Source: CAZDIO01 sp964505555 (GTDB taxonomy: Bacteria > Bdellovibrionota_C > UBA2361 > SZUA-149 > CAZDIO01). From it: a stretch of DNA of 64,000 bases. This document shows positions 34,570 through 42,360 of this stretch, piece after piece. The first letter of the stretch is position 1. Every line of letters begins with the position of its first letter. The notes beneath the pieces are model-generated. The model worked only from the letters and a program-made list of their open reading frames with translations, searched no databases and was not told where the DNA came from. The DNA lies in contig CAZDIO010000102.1 of the NCBI GenBank assembly GCA_964505555.1, positions 17,021 through 81,020 on the forward strand, written 5' to 3'. The position numbers and the translations under genes were made by a program.

Positions 34570-35470
34570 GAAAAAAAATGAAACAAAAAAATTTTAAATT
34601 AACTTCAAGTCGTTTGTTATTTTGGTACAACGTACATCATAGTTCTTCAACAAGAAGTTTTTTTATAAGTACGTACGTTAGGAGAGAAATTATTCAATCT
34701 TTCTAGTAAGTTAAGCCAGAAAATTTCTTTCGATTCCCGAATCTTTTGGGCTCAGATCACGATGGACTTGAAGTCAATTCACTTGAGCACTTATCTCATT
34801 TCATGAGATTTTTATTCTCCTGCCTAACTTTCTTACTTCGACTCTCGACATTGTGAAACCAAAAGCGCGAGATTTTTATGTAAGGCTCTCTGGAGCCTCT
34901 AACATGAGTCAGATAGCCAAACATTCCGGAGAAAACGGTAGGTGGTCACGGTCATTAAGTTAGTTCCTGTCCATAAAAGCCAATTTTGAGTCCAAGGTCG
35001 ATTGAACGGCCACTACTTCTAAACTTACTCTGTGGTTTTATAAAATCTTCTTTCAGACCCTTAATGACCGTGGGTAAGAAACTCTATTTTAGTAAAGTCT
35101 CTTAGTTCATTACTCGAACCCTTATTTCAATACACGCCTATTTGACCATTTTTGGTTATTCCATTTCACGAACAGCAGCCAAACAAAAACCACAAGATAT
35201 TCTAACATATTGAAATTATTAATATAATCAGATATTCGTGGTTTAATTGACCTCCAAAGATCGCATTATTCTGGGAATGTTCGAGCTTCGAAATAAGTAC
35301 TGATCACGTTTATAAGCGAGCTTTTGAAAGATGATTATTTCAAAGCACGCTACTTTTTGGCCACTAGGTAGGTTTCTTTACTGTTTGGAAGCTTTAGTTT
35401 AAACCAGTTATTGTTTAATTTAACCTCTGCCAAAATCTCAACTCTTGAGTAACGAAGCTGTAAGGTGGCC
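34570..35470. other. Gene-free AT-rich region between repA-like and parA genes, candidate origin
   Basis: About 900 bp without a plausible gene, between a replication initiator and parAB transcribed in opposite directions. It includes a decayed family C repeat (34948-35071) and a short hairpin ATCTCAT-TTC-ATGAGAT at 34793-34809. An AT-rich segment at 35187-35244 is bordered by AAACCAC and GTGGTTT. GTTTAATT-ACCTC occurs twice in the same direction (about 35240 and 35413). I saw no DnaA box of the TTATNCACA type and no regular iteron array. The overall layout is consistent with a replication or partition control region, but this is an inference. Confidence 0.45.
34948..35071. repeat. Decayed family C palindromic repeat
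   Basis: The arms CACGGTCATTAAGTTAG and CTTAATGACCGTG match the outer arms of family C. The right interior (CTCTGTGGTTTTATAAAATC) is recognisable, but the left interior has decayed. Confidence 0.65.
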
Positions 35471-36247
35471 ATGGCAAAAGTCTTTGCAATAGTGAATCAA
35501 AAGGGGGGAGTTGGAAAAACTACCACCGCTGCAAATTTGGCCGCCGCGCTATCTGAGCGAGGTCAAAAAGTGCTTGTTATTGATCTTGATGCTCAAGCAA
35601 ATCTCTCTGCTCATTTTGGAAGTTCCGTAGATGATCAGAGTGAGCAGCTTACAATGTATGATGTGCTCAGGCACAACGCCCCGATTGAAAAAGCAATAAT
35701 AAACCTCTCTTCGAACTTAAGTATCGTTCCTGCAAGCCTCCTACTAAGTGCTGCAGATTTAGAGCTTGGTGGTGTTATCGGTCGTGAGTTACTTCTTAAA
35801 AAAGCTCTTCAACCGGTAATTGATGACTATGATTACACGATCATTGATTGCCCACCCTCACTGGGGATGCTCTCCCTCAATGGGCTTGTTGCTGCTTCAC
35901 GAGTTATCGTTCCTGTTCAAAGTGAGTTTTTAGCCCTTCACGGCGTAAGGCAGCTTCTTGATACGATTGACCAGGTACGAAGTGCCTACAACCCCTTACT
36001 TGCTGTGGGTGGAGTTCTTCTCTGTCTTCATGATTCAAGAAGGAGACTGGCGCGGAGTGTTGCCGATACGGTGCGCGAATATTTTGGAGATCTTGTTTTT
36101 GAAACTGTCATTCGCACAAACGTTGCCCTTGCTGAAGCACCTGCCCAGGGGGACTCAATTTTTCAATACGACCGCCGCTCAAGCGGTGCTGAAGATTATG
36201 CTAGCCTTGCAGAGGAGATACTAAGCCGTGGCAAAAAAGAAGGTTAA
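35471..36247 (+). CDS. parA: ParA/Soj-family partition ATPase
   Basis: This partition ATPase of about 258 residues has the deviant Walker A motif KGGVGKTTT at residues 11-19, including both lysines. VIDLDAQANLS (A' motif) follows, then the Walker B-type IIDCPPSLGMLSLNGL and VPVQSEFLALHGVRQLL. It lacks the N-terminal HTH of ParA type Ia, so it is the chromosomal/type Ib-like short form. It forms ATP-dependent DNA-bound dimers that move ParB-parS complexes. I use ATG 35471 with AAGG six bases upstream; a GTG two codons earlier is also possible. It overlaps parB by 20 bp, so the two are coupled. Confidence 0.93.
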   Translation: MAKVFAIVNQKGGVGKTTTAANLAAALSERGQKVLVIDLDAQANLSAHFGSSVDDQSEQLTMYDVLRHNAPIEKAIINLSSNLSIVPASLLLSAADLELGGVIGRELLLKKALQPVIDDYDYTIIDCPPSLGMLSLNGLVAASRVIVPVQSEFLALHGVRQLLDTIDQVRSAYNPLLAVGGVLLCLHDSRRRLARSVADTVREYFGDLVFETVIRTNVALAEAPAQGDSIFQYDRRSSGAEDYASLAEEILSRGKKEG

Positions 36248-37148
36248 ATTCAGTGTAAACCCACTTCTTGGGGGACCAAGTCTTGCATCACGAGCAAAGA
36301 TGGGGAGCCCTTATCGGGAGCTTTTAATCGACGAGATCGATTTTGATCCTGATCAACCGCGACGAGTATTTAATGAAGAGCGACTTCAAGAGCTCGCTGA
36401 TTCAATTAAAGAACACGGAATCATCTCACCAATACTTGTTAAAGTAACAGAAGGGGGAACCTATAAGCTTGTATCTGGAGAGAGAAGACTTCGTGCCTCA
36501 AAAATTGCTGGATTAGAATCGATCCCCGCAGTTATTGAAGACGATGATAAAAGTAGTGATGTAACCCTTCCTAAGCAGCTTGTAGAAAATCTCCAACGAG
36601 AAGATCTCACCGTAATGGAGAGGGCGATCGCTATTGGCCAACTACGAGATGCTTACAAATTGAGCATTCGTGAGATCTCCTCAAAGCTTTCCATTTCAAA
36701 AGGACTCGTTCAGAGAAGCCTTGAAGTTCTCGATCTCCCAGACGATCTTCAAGCAGCGTTAATAAACGGTGCCTCAGAGACGAAGATTCTCGTTTTAGCG
36801 AAAGTTTCGAATCGTGAATTGAGAAAAGAATTTATCGCTCAACTTGATAATTTCACCCGAGCACAACTTGAAGAAGAGGTAGATCGGGTTACGACACTCT
36901 TAAATGGCGACAAAGAAGAGGTGTACCACGGTGGTACACCTCGTAGTCGAAAAAATGGAAGAAATAAACTTTCCCCTCAAGATGAGCAGTTAATTAATGA
37001 TTTAAAAAACAAACTAGGAACAAGAGTTTCTTTAATGCGCAGTCGTGGCAAAGAGGGGCAGGGGAAGCTGATGATCGAGTTCTATTCAGATAACGATCTA
37101 AGCGAGATCTTTCGACGACTTTGTCGAACCGCTAGCGATTCTCTTTAA
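36228..37148 (+). CDS. parB: ParB/Spo0J-family partition protein
   Basis: The 306-residue protein has the ParB CTPase domain. The early IDEIDFDPDQPRRVFNEERL, the GERRLRASK phosphate-binding motif (about residues 85-93) and LVENLQREDLTVMERA are all seen. An HTH follows (SIREISSKLSISKGLVQRSLEVL), and a C-terminal dimerisation region ends at the gene end. It loads on parS and slides as a CTP clamp. It begins at GTG 36228 inside parA. A 25-bp palindrome lies within its coding sequence at 36918-36942, with a near copy just after the stop. Those are candidate binding sites for ParB itself. Confidence 0.93.
   Translation: MAKKKVKFSVNPLLGGPSLASRAKMGSPYRELLIDEIDFDPDQPRRVFNEERLQELADSIKEHGIISPILVKVTEGGTYKLVSGERRLRASKIAGLESIPAVIEDDDKSSDVTLPKQLVENLQREDLTVMERAIAIGQLRDAYKLSIREISSKLSISKGLVQRSLEVLDLPDDLQAALINGASETKILVLAKVSNRELRKEFIAQLDNFTRAQLEEEVDRVTTLLNGDKEEVYHGGTPRSRKNGRNKLSPQDEQLINDLKNKLGTRVSLMRSRGKEGQGKLMIEFYSDNDLSEIFRRLCRTASDSL
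36918..36942. promoter_or_regulatory. Candidate parS site inside parB
   Basis: A perfect palindrome of 12 bp arms around a central G, with the core TGTACCACGGTGGTACA. The 17-bp core recurs with one base change at 37171-37187. It lies in parB coding sequence, a location also seen for parS sites. It does not match the widespread TGTTTCACGTGAAACA. Confidence 0.5.
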
Positions 37149-37170
37149 GCGATTACATTTGTGCGCCAAC

Positions 37171-37187
37171 TGTACCACGGCGGTACA
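37171..37187. promoter_or_regulatory. Second copy of the parS-like near-palindrome
   Basis: TGTACCACGGCGGTACA lies 22 bp after the parB stop and matches the site at 36918-36942 in 16 of 17 core positions. The one difference breaks a single base pair of the palindrome. Confidence 0.5.
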
Positions 37188-37222
37188 CTAATAACAGCAC
37201 AACAACACAGGAAATTATCCAG

Positions 37223-38050
37223 TTGTCCGTAAATTTCTCTAATAATTACAGTCAGTTACAAGAGATTATTGAATCTGCTGTTGTCAGTTCTCTTGAAAAC
37301 AGTGGTCCACTCTCTGAAGTAATGAGCTATGCCGTGCTCTCTCCGGGAAAGCGAGTTCGACCAGTCTTAACCCTTGCTGTTTCAGAACTTATAGAGGTGG
37401 ATAAGAAAAGGTTGATTCCTTTTAGTCTCGCAGTTGAGTTTATTCACTCAGCGTCACTGATCCATGATGATCTTCCCGCGCTTGATAATGATACTTTAAG
37501 ACGGGGAAAGCCAACCGCGCATGTTCGATACGGAGAAGCGTTAGCACTTCTTGGAGGGGATGCGCTTTTTGGAAAAGCATTTCAAATCGTCTCCTCCTCT
37601 GGAGAGGATCCAGAGATGATTACCAAACTAAATTCCCTTCTTAGCCAGACCCTTTTTGATCTGTGTGAGGGACAGGCGATGGAGTTTGCGTATGACAAAG
37701 AGGAGATGCTGAATGAAGAGGACATTCGAAATATTCATCTGAAAAAAACAGCCTCATTGCTCTCTGCAAGCGCTGCTGCTCCAGGGCTGTTTTTTGACAA
37801 AAACCCAAGTCTTTACGGCATCTTAGCCGAGTTTGGCAGTTGTCTCGGGCTTCTCTTTCAGATTACAGATGATATCCTTGATCAAGATGAAGAAAAGAAG
37901 ACAACCTACATCCATGCGATCGGACTTGAGGGAAGTAAGGACCGGGCAAGAGAGGAGCACAGTAAGCTCCTTCAAATATTAAAACCCTTCGGTGAAAGGG
38001 CTTGGTTTCTTAGAGAGCTTTGTGACTATGTTCTCAATCGACAACAGTAA
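37223..38050 (+). CDS. ispA: Polyprenyl (farnesyl) diphosphate synthase
   Basis: This 275-residue enzyme has both aspartate-rich motifs of trans-prenyltransferases. The first is HDDLPALDNDTLRRG (Asp82-Asp88), preceded by a GKRVRP motif near 42-47. The second is FQITDDILDQDE (Asp216-Asp220). It builds farnesyl or geranylgeranyl diphosphate from IPP and allylic diphosphates in the cytoplasm. It is a little shorter at the C terminus than the E. coli protein. The start is TTG 37223, with AGGA about 11 bases upstream. It begins a three-gene run (ispA, hemD, hemB) with an 18-bp gap to hemD. Confidence 0.92.
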   Translation: MSVNFSNNYSQLQEIIESAVVSSLENSGPLSEVMSYAVLSPGKRVRPVLTLAVSELIEVDKKRLIPFSLAVEFIHSASLIHDDLPALDNDTLRRGKPTAHVRYGEALALLGGDALFGKAFQIVSSSGEDPEMITKLNSLLSQTLFDLCEGQAMEFAYDKEEMLNEEDIRNIHLKKTASLLSASAAAPGLFFDKNPSLYGILAEFGSCLGLLFQITDDILDQDEEKKTTYIHAIGLEGSKDRAREEHSKLLQILKPFGERAWFLRELCDYVLNRQQ

Positions 38051-38068
38051 CGAAATAAGTCTGACAAA

Positions 38069-38905
38069 ATGAATCCTCCCTTTAGAAGATATCGATTTCT
38101 AAACACCCGCCCCAAACACCAGGCAGCATCTCTTTCAGAAATAGTTGTTAAAAACGGTGGAGAAGTAGTGGAGCTTCCCACACTTGAGATCTGTGCAGTT
38201 GAAGCTTCTCTCCAGAGAGATTTTGCAGAGGCGTTGCGCTCACTTCGAACAGGAGATTGGGTGTTTTTTACAAGTGCAAACGGAGTGAGAGAGGTTTGTA
38301 ATTACCTGGAGAAGGAAAATCAGGAGGCACTAAAGGTGCTTTCTCAAGTAGGGATAGCCGTAGTGGGGGAGGTAACGAAAGAGGCTCTCTTTGAATTTGG
38401 AATTAAGGCCAGTTTCTGTGGGAAAACCGCTACTTCAAAATCACTTGGAGAGGAGTTTTTAGCGCAGCTTGGACAGAAGAGAAGGGGACAAAAAGCCCTT
38501 CTTTTTCAAGCAAAAAACGCCTCAGCAGAGCTTTCTGCGCTTTTGGAGGAGGGAGGATTTGAGGTGATAAACAGCGTGGTTTATTACTCAATCTGTCCTG
38601 AGGTTAGTAATGACCTGAGGGAGCAAGTGTATCGTTTAGTAAGAGAGAAGGCGCTTGATGGGATATTTTCTACAAGTAGTGAAGCGCTTCGAAATCTTAG
38701 TACTTTTTTTGAAGGTCATCTCCTTGAAGTGATAAGGAACACCCCTCTCTTTGTTATCGGCTCACAAACCGAAGCGACAGCGATGAAGCTTGGATTTAAG
38801 GAGATCTATCAGTCCCCTCATCCAAAGGTGAACTCTCTTGTAGAGACAGCTTTTCATTACTTTTCTACACAAAATCAATTACTGGAAGGAGGAGGACGAG
38901 TATGA
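38069..38905 (+). CDS. hemD: Uroporphyrinogen-III synthase
   Basis: The 278 residues show the two-domain HemD pattern: an N-terminal RFLNTRPKHQAASLSEIV, ELPTLEI, then WVFFTSANGVREVCNYL, with GIAVVGEVTKEAL in the linker. The second domain has ALLFQAKNASAELSALLEEGGFEV, VYYSICPEVS, and DGIFSTSSEALRNL. HemD closes the tetrapyrrole ring with inversion of ring D. It sits directly before hemB, and its stop overlaps the hemB start as ATGA. This supports a heme biosynthesis operon. Conservation in HemD is low in general, so context adds most of the confidence. Confidence 0.85.
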   Translation: MNPPFRRYRFLNTRPKHQAASLSEIVVKNGGEVVELPTLEICAVEASLQRDFAEALRSLRTGDWVFFTSANGVREVCNYLEKENQEALKVLSQVGIAVVGEVTKEALFEFGIKASFCGKTATSKSLGEEFLAQLGQKRRGQKALLFQAKNASAELSALLEEGGFEVINSVVYYSICPEVSNDLREQVYRLVREKALDGIFSTSSEALRNLSTFFEGHLLEVIRNTPLFVIGSQTEATAMKLGFKEIYQSPHPKVNSLVETAFHYFSTQNQLLEGGGRV

Positions 38906-39873
38906 GTTTTCCTAACACTCGGATGCGAAGACTACGACAGAATATCGCTCTTCGTGCCCTTACGGAAGAAACGAAACTTTCAAGTAAGGATTTTATCGCT
39001 CCCCTTTTTATTGTTCCAGGAAGGGGAGTAAAAAAAGAGATCTCCTCGCTTGAGGGGCAGTTTCATCTAAGTGCTGATGCGGCTGTTGAAGAGGTGTATA
39101 CGCTTAGGAAACTCGGGGTTAAATCGGTATTACTCTTTGGACTTCCTGAAAAAAAAGATGAGCGAGGGGAGGTAAGTTGTCTTCCCGATGGAGTAGTACA
39201 GCAAGCAATTAGTGCGATAAAGAAGGAAGTTCGTGAGGTGGCCATTATCGCTGACCTCTGTTTTTGTGAATACACAACCCATGGTCATTGCGGAATTATT
39301 GTTGATGGGGATGTGGATAATGATCTGACCTTGGAGATGACCGGAAAGCAGGCGATCTCCCTTGCTCGCGCTGGAGCGGACATTATCGCTCCATCGGGGA
39401 TGATGGATGGGATGGTGCAAACGATCCGTTTAGCACTGGATAAAGAACAATTTATAAACACGGCCATTATGAGCTACTCCGCTAAGTACTGCTCCTCTTT
39501 TTATGGGCCATTTCGAGAAGCGGTAGCCTCTTCCCCCTCTTTTGGGGACAGAAAAACGTATCAGATGAATCCTGCAAATAGCGAGGAAGCACTACGAGAA
39601 GTAGCTCTCGATCTGGAAGAGGGTGCTGATATTGTAATGGTAAAGCCAGCCCTCTCGTATCTGGATATTATTTCCCGAGTAAAAGAGAGATTTCATGTAC
39701 CACTTGCTGCATACAACGTCAGTGGTGAGTATGCGATGGTGAAAGCCGCCGCAGAGAAAGGTCTTATTGATGGCGAAAAGGTAATGATCGAAACCCTCCT
39801 CTCTATAAAACGCGCCGGTGCAGATACGATCATCACCTACTTTGCAAAGGAAGCAGCAACTTTTTTATCTTAG
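38902..39873 (+). CDS. hemB: Delta-aminolevulinic acid dehydratase (porphobilinogen synthase)
   Basis: The 323-residue enzyme has the Zn-type active site: three cysteines in ADLCFCEYTTHGHCG (Cys120, Cys122, Cys130). The catalytic lysines are in SAKYCSSFYGPFREA (Lys195) and VMVKPALSYLD (Lys248, Schiff base). It joins two 5-aminolevulinate molecules into porphobilinogen, an early step of heme and siroheme synthesis. The start overlaps the hemD stop (ATGA). A large palindrome begins 3 bp past the stop and may double as transcription terminator. Confidence 0.96.
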   Translation: MSFPNTRMRRLRQNIALRALTEETKLSSKDFIAPLFIVPGRGVKKEISSLEGQFHLSADAAVEEVYTLRKLGVKSVLLFGLPEKKDERGEVSCLPDGVVQQAISAIKKEVREVAIIADLCFCEYTTHGHCGIIVDGDVDNDLTLEMTGKQAISLARAGADIIAPSGMMDGMVQTIRLALDKEQFINTAIMSYSAKYCSSFYGPFREAVASSPSFGDRKTYQMNPANSEEALREVALDLEEGADIVMVKPALSYLDIISRVKERFHVPLAAYNVSGEYAMVKAAAEKGLIDGEKVMIETLLSIKRAGADTIITYFAKEAATFLS

Positions 39874-39875
39874 AG

Positions 39876-40050
39876 GCTGTATCAAAACCTCAAGAAACCT
39901 TAGACTTAGGGTCTTTAAGCCTTCGACTTAAACTACACTTAGCCTTGCTCCTGCACTTGCTAAGTGTAGTTTAAGGAGAGGTCGAAGTGAAAGTCTAAGA
40001 TAGTGTATAAAAACTTTCAGAGCCTTTGATTTAGAAGGTTTTGATACAGC
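39876..40050. repeat. 175-bp MITE-like compound palindrome
   Basis: The ends GCTGTATCAAAACCT and AGGTTTTGATACAGC are perfect inverted repeats. Inside are CTTAGACTT / AAGTCTAAG-like arms. A central perfect 16-bp stem is TTAAACTACACTTAGC with its complement (39928-39943 and 39959-39974) around a 15-base loop. No ORF is present. No second copy was seen in the window. Confidence 0.75.
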
Positions 40051-40115
40051 GTCCAAGTAAACACCTGTTTCTCTCTAGGGCGGGTTGGCTAAAGTACGTC
40101 GGGCTGTTTTTTTAA

Positions 40116-40202
40116 TGAACACAGAGTTTCACAGAGATCCACAGAGTAAAGAAAAAAGCTTTTAGATTTAACTCTGTGTAACCCTGTGAAACTCTGTGTT
40201 CA
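40116..40202. repeat. Family A palindromic repeat
   Basis: The left arm reads TGAACACAGAGTTTCACAGA with GATCCACAGAG; the right arm is ACTCTGTGTAACCCTGTGAA with ACTCTGTGTTCA. The AT-rich loop is about 22 bases and resembles that of 49518-49605. Confidence 0.88.
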
Positions 40203-40354
40203 AACCTACTAAATGAAACGACGCTAGTTGAAACCACCTCTATTTGACCCATATAAACCCTAGGGAACTTAAGCTTTAAATCATCGATAAAGATTATGAG
40301 GGCAATTCGTCTCTCATCACTATTACGAAATAGACTTCAAATAGGGAGGCCATC

Positions 40355-41710
40355 ATGATCGTTACTGATTCACCATTTCGCACGCAATATAGCGCCAATA
40401 ACGTTGCAATTCGAAACGGAGCAACAAGTACTACGCCGGCGCAATTTAGTAATCTTTCTTTTCTTCGATCGACACCACCTTCTTTACCTTCAAGCAATCT
40501 CCTTGCCCCATCAAGTAGCGGAGGATTTGTTTCTCAAGTGCAGTCGATGCTGCAGCAAGTTTCGGTGCTGATGGATCTCATCGGTGCCGCAAGACAATCA
40601 GATCAAAGTGCTGGGGTTAGTCTCCTCGATGGGGCGAAACTCTTTTCTCAAAATGTTTCTCAGGAGCTTTTTAACCTTCAGACAAGAGGAGGTATCGGAG
40701 GGGTTTTTGATGCTGTTCCGACCTCTATAGATAGTCTTGGTACTGCCGCTCAACAGTACGTTCTTGGGAACCTCAAGCGAGAGTTTTTTGACGCAGTTGG
40801 TGAGGCGTTTGGGGTGGATGTTTCACAGCTTTCTGTAACAGATCTTGCCAATTTGGCTTATGAAAGCGTTTTTGGAGAGGGAACATCGCTCTCTAGTACC
40901 CTCTCAGATGGGGTGGCAGGAATCTTCTCCGGTCAGGATCCCTTTGTAGCAGGAGAACTTAGTGGAGAAATTGGTGGAGAAATAAGCACTGAAGTAGGCG
41001 GGGCAACTTCAGGAATTGGCCAATTTACAGGCGCTTTAGCAACCGCGTATTCTCTCTATGGAATAATTAATGACTGGGGAAAGAGCACCCCAGCCATGGG
41101 TGCGATGCGAGGTGCTACGGCTGGAGCGTACATCGGGAGTATTATTCCAGGAGTTGGAACTCTTATCGGAGGTGCCATCGGTGGGGTTGCGGGGGCGATC
41201 TCTGGATTGTTTCATAGTGGGAAGCATAAAAACCAGATTCAACGCGATCAGGTTCGAGAGTTTTTAAGAAATGCCCAAATTATCGATTCAGATAACTCCC
41301 TTCAGTTAGCAAATGGTGAACGTTTTGATATCGGAAAAGATGGAGGTGCTCGCTATCTTGGACTTGACGGAGTTGAGAGACGACCCTACGTGACTGACCC
41401 TTCAAATCCACTTACCGCTGAGGCGATAGGGCTTGTAAATCCGTTAGCAATAATTCTCACCGGAGGTGATCCTGGACTTTCTTCAGCTTTTGCAGGGTAT
41501 TTTAGTAATGCCATCGTCAGTAACGCACAAGATCTCGAAGGCGTCCGCCAAAATGCCTTGGCGATATTCTCAAAATTTCAGGTTACCCCAGAGCAATTGA
41601 TCGCTGGCTTAGAAAATCTTACTGCCTCCGGCAAAATCCCCCCAGAAGATTTTGCTGCATACGCAAACGGGGTAAGAACTCTCCTTGAAGGGTTTTCTTC
41701 ACCTTCATAA
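40355..41710 (+). CDS. Glycine-zipper protein of unknown function, possibly membrane-active or secreted
   Basis: I do not recognise this 451-residue protein. It has no signal peptide; the first 60 residues are polar and Ser/Thr/Asn-rich. Residues 200-225 are Gly-rich (GEIGGEISTEVGGATSG). Residues 249-285 form a hydrophobic glycine-zipper block (MRGATAGAYIGSIIPGVG, then TLIGGAIGGVAGAISGLF), typical of segments that insert in membranes or form pores. The C-terminal 150 residues look globular. The disordered N terminus, the membrane-active centre and the nearby T3SS operon suggest a secreted translocator or effector, but no chaperone is adjacent. An AGGGAGG lies before the ATG. Confidence 0.5.
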   Translation: MIVTDSPFRTQYSANNVAIRNGATSTTPAQFSNLSFLRSTPPSLPSSNLLAPSSSGGFVSQVQSMLQQVSVLMDLIGAARQSDQSAGVSLLDGAKLFSQNVSQELFNLQTRGGIGGVFDAVPTSIDSLGTAAQQYVLGNLKREFFDAVGEAFGVDVSQLSVTDLANLAYESVFGEGTSLSSTLSDGVAGIFSGQDPFVAGELSGEIGGEISTEVGGATSGIGQFTGALATAYSLYGIINDWGKSTPAMGAMRGATAGAYIGSIIPGVGTLIGGAIGGVAGAISGLFHSGKHKNQIQRDQVREFLRNAQIIDSDNSLQLANGERFDIGKDGGARYLGLDGVERRPYVTDPSNPLTAEAIGLVNPLAIILTGGDPGLSSAFAGYFSNAIVSNAQDLEGVRQNALAIFSKFQVTPEQLIAGLENLTASGKIPPEDFAAYANGVRTLLEGFSSPS

Positions 41711-41724
41711 GAAGCGTTAGATTA

Positions 41725-41813
41725 TTGAACACAGAGTTTCACAGGGTTACACAGAGTTTGAACTATCTTACTTATCCCACACTCTGTGTAACCCTGTGAA
41801 ACTCTGTGTTCAA
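41725..41813. repeat. Family A palindromic repeat, left flank of the higBA remnant
   Basis: Both arms are full length. The loop reads TTGAACTATCTTACTTATCC then CACA, which is approximately the reverse complement of the loop in the copy at 42477-42566. The flanks GATTATTGAAC (left) and CAACCTTCC (right) are shared with that copy. Confidence 0.88.
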
Positions 41814-41880
41814 CCTTCCTTTTTTGCTCAAAAAGTTTAAAAACATCTTTACTGCTATATCGAATAGTGATATTAATCTA

Positions 41881-42042
41881 GTGGTGATTCGATCGTACAA
41901 AAACATTGGCACACGTGATATTGCTGAGAATTCGAAAGCAGCGCGGCGACTGTTGCCGCAACCATTTAATGCTCAGTATCGCATTTGCTTTCTTTGGAAT
42001 GGCATTGATGCTGACGCAGTTGAAATAGTGGATTATCACTGA
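41881..42042 (+). pseudogene. higB-like toxin gene with internal deletion
   Basis: From GTG 41881 (or 41884) the frame gives about 53 residues. The N-terminal part VIRSYKNIGTRDIAENSKAA and RRLLPQ matches the first third of RelE/HigB toxins. The C-terminal QYRICFLWNGIDADAVEIVDYH matches the last strands with the terminal DYH. About 35-40 residues of the core (the helix-strand region with the catalytic basic residues) are missing between PQPFNA and QYRICF. The deletion is in frame, so a short protein could still be made, but it should be inactive as an RNase. The intact antitoxin gene follows 24 bp downstream. Confidence 0.78.
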
Positions 42043-42066
42043 GAGATTACAAAAAAGGGCTTCAGC

Positions 42067-42360
42067 ATGTTGAAACCTAGGCGTGTTATAGCAGTGCATC
42101 CTGGAGAGATGCTTGAAGAGGTTCTTAAACAGAACAAGATTAGCCAATCTTCCCTTGCCGCTCATCTCGGAGTTACTCAAGCAAAGATCAACGAAATCTG
42201 TCGTGGTAAGCGAGGAGTGACGCCAGATATGGCGATGAAGTTCGGTAAAGCTTTTGGACAGAGCCCAATGTTTTGGATAAATATCCAAAAAAATTGGGAG
42301 ATGAGCCAGCTCGATGAATCTGATTACAAAGACATACAACGGATAAAATGTCGTGCGTAG
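42067..42360 (+). CDS. higA: HigA-type antitoxin (XRE-family HTH)
   Basis: The 97-residue protein is a full-length HigA. The leading RRVIAVHPGEMLEEVL is followed by the helix-turn-helix SQSSLAAHLGVTQAKINEICRGKRGVTPDMAMKFGKAFG, then PMFWINIQKNWEMSQLDES. It normally binds and masks HigB and represses the operon. Here the toxin gene is internally deleted, so the protein may survive as a free repressor or simply be a relic. Its ATG follows the higB frame by 24 bp. The unit is bounded by two family A repeats. Confidence 0.9.
   Translation: MLKPRRVIAVHPGEMLEEVLKQNKISQSSLAAHLGVTQAKINEICRGKRGVTPDMAMKFGKAFGQSPMFWINIQKNWEMSQLDESDYKDIQRIKCRA

Larger units (their letters stand above)
39874..40354. other. 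Gene-free stretch with a large palindrome and a family A repeat
   Basis: The 481-bp gap contains the 175-bp palindrome at 39876-40050 and the family A copy at 40116-40202. The last 150 bp before the next gene hold no evident ORF; a promoter for that gene is expected there but not obvious. Confidence 0.6.

Noticed and set aside
34570..35470. DnaA-type oriC
   Set aside because: No TTATNCACA box or cluster of near matches was found in the gap by eye.
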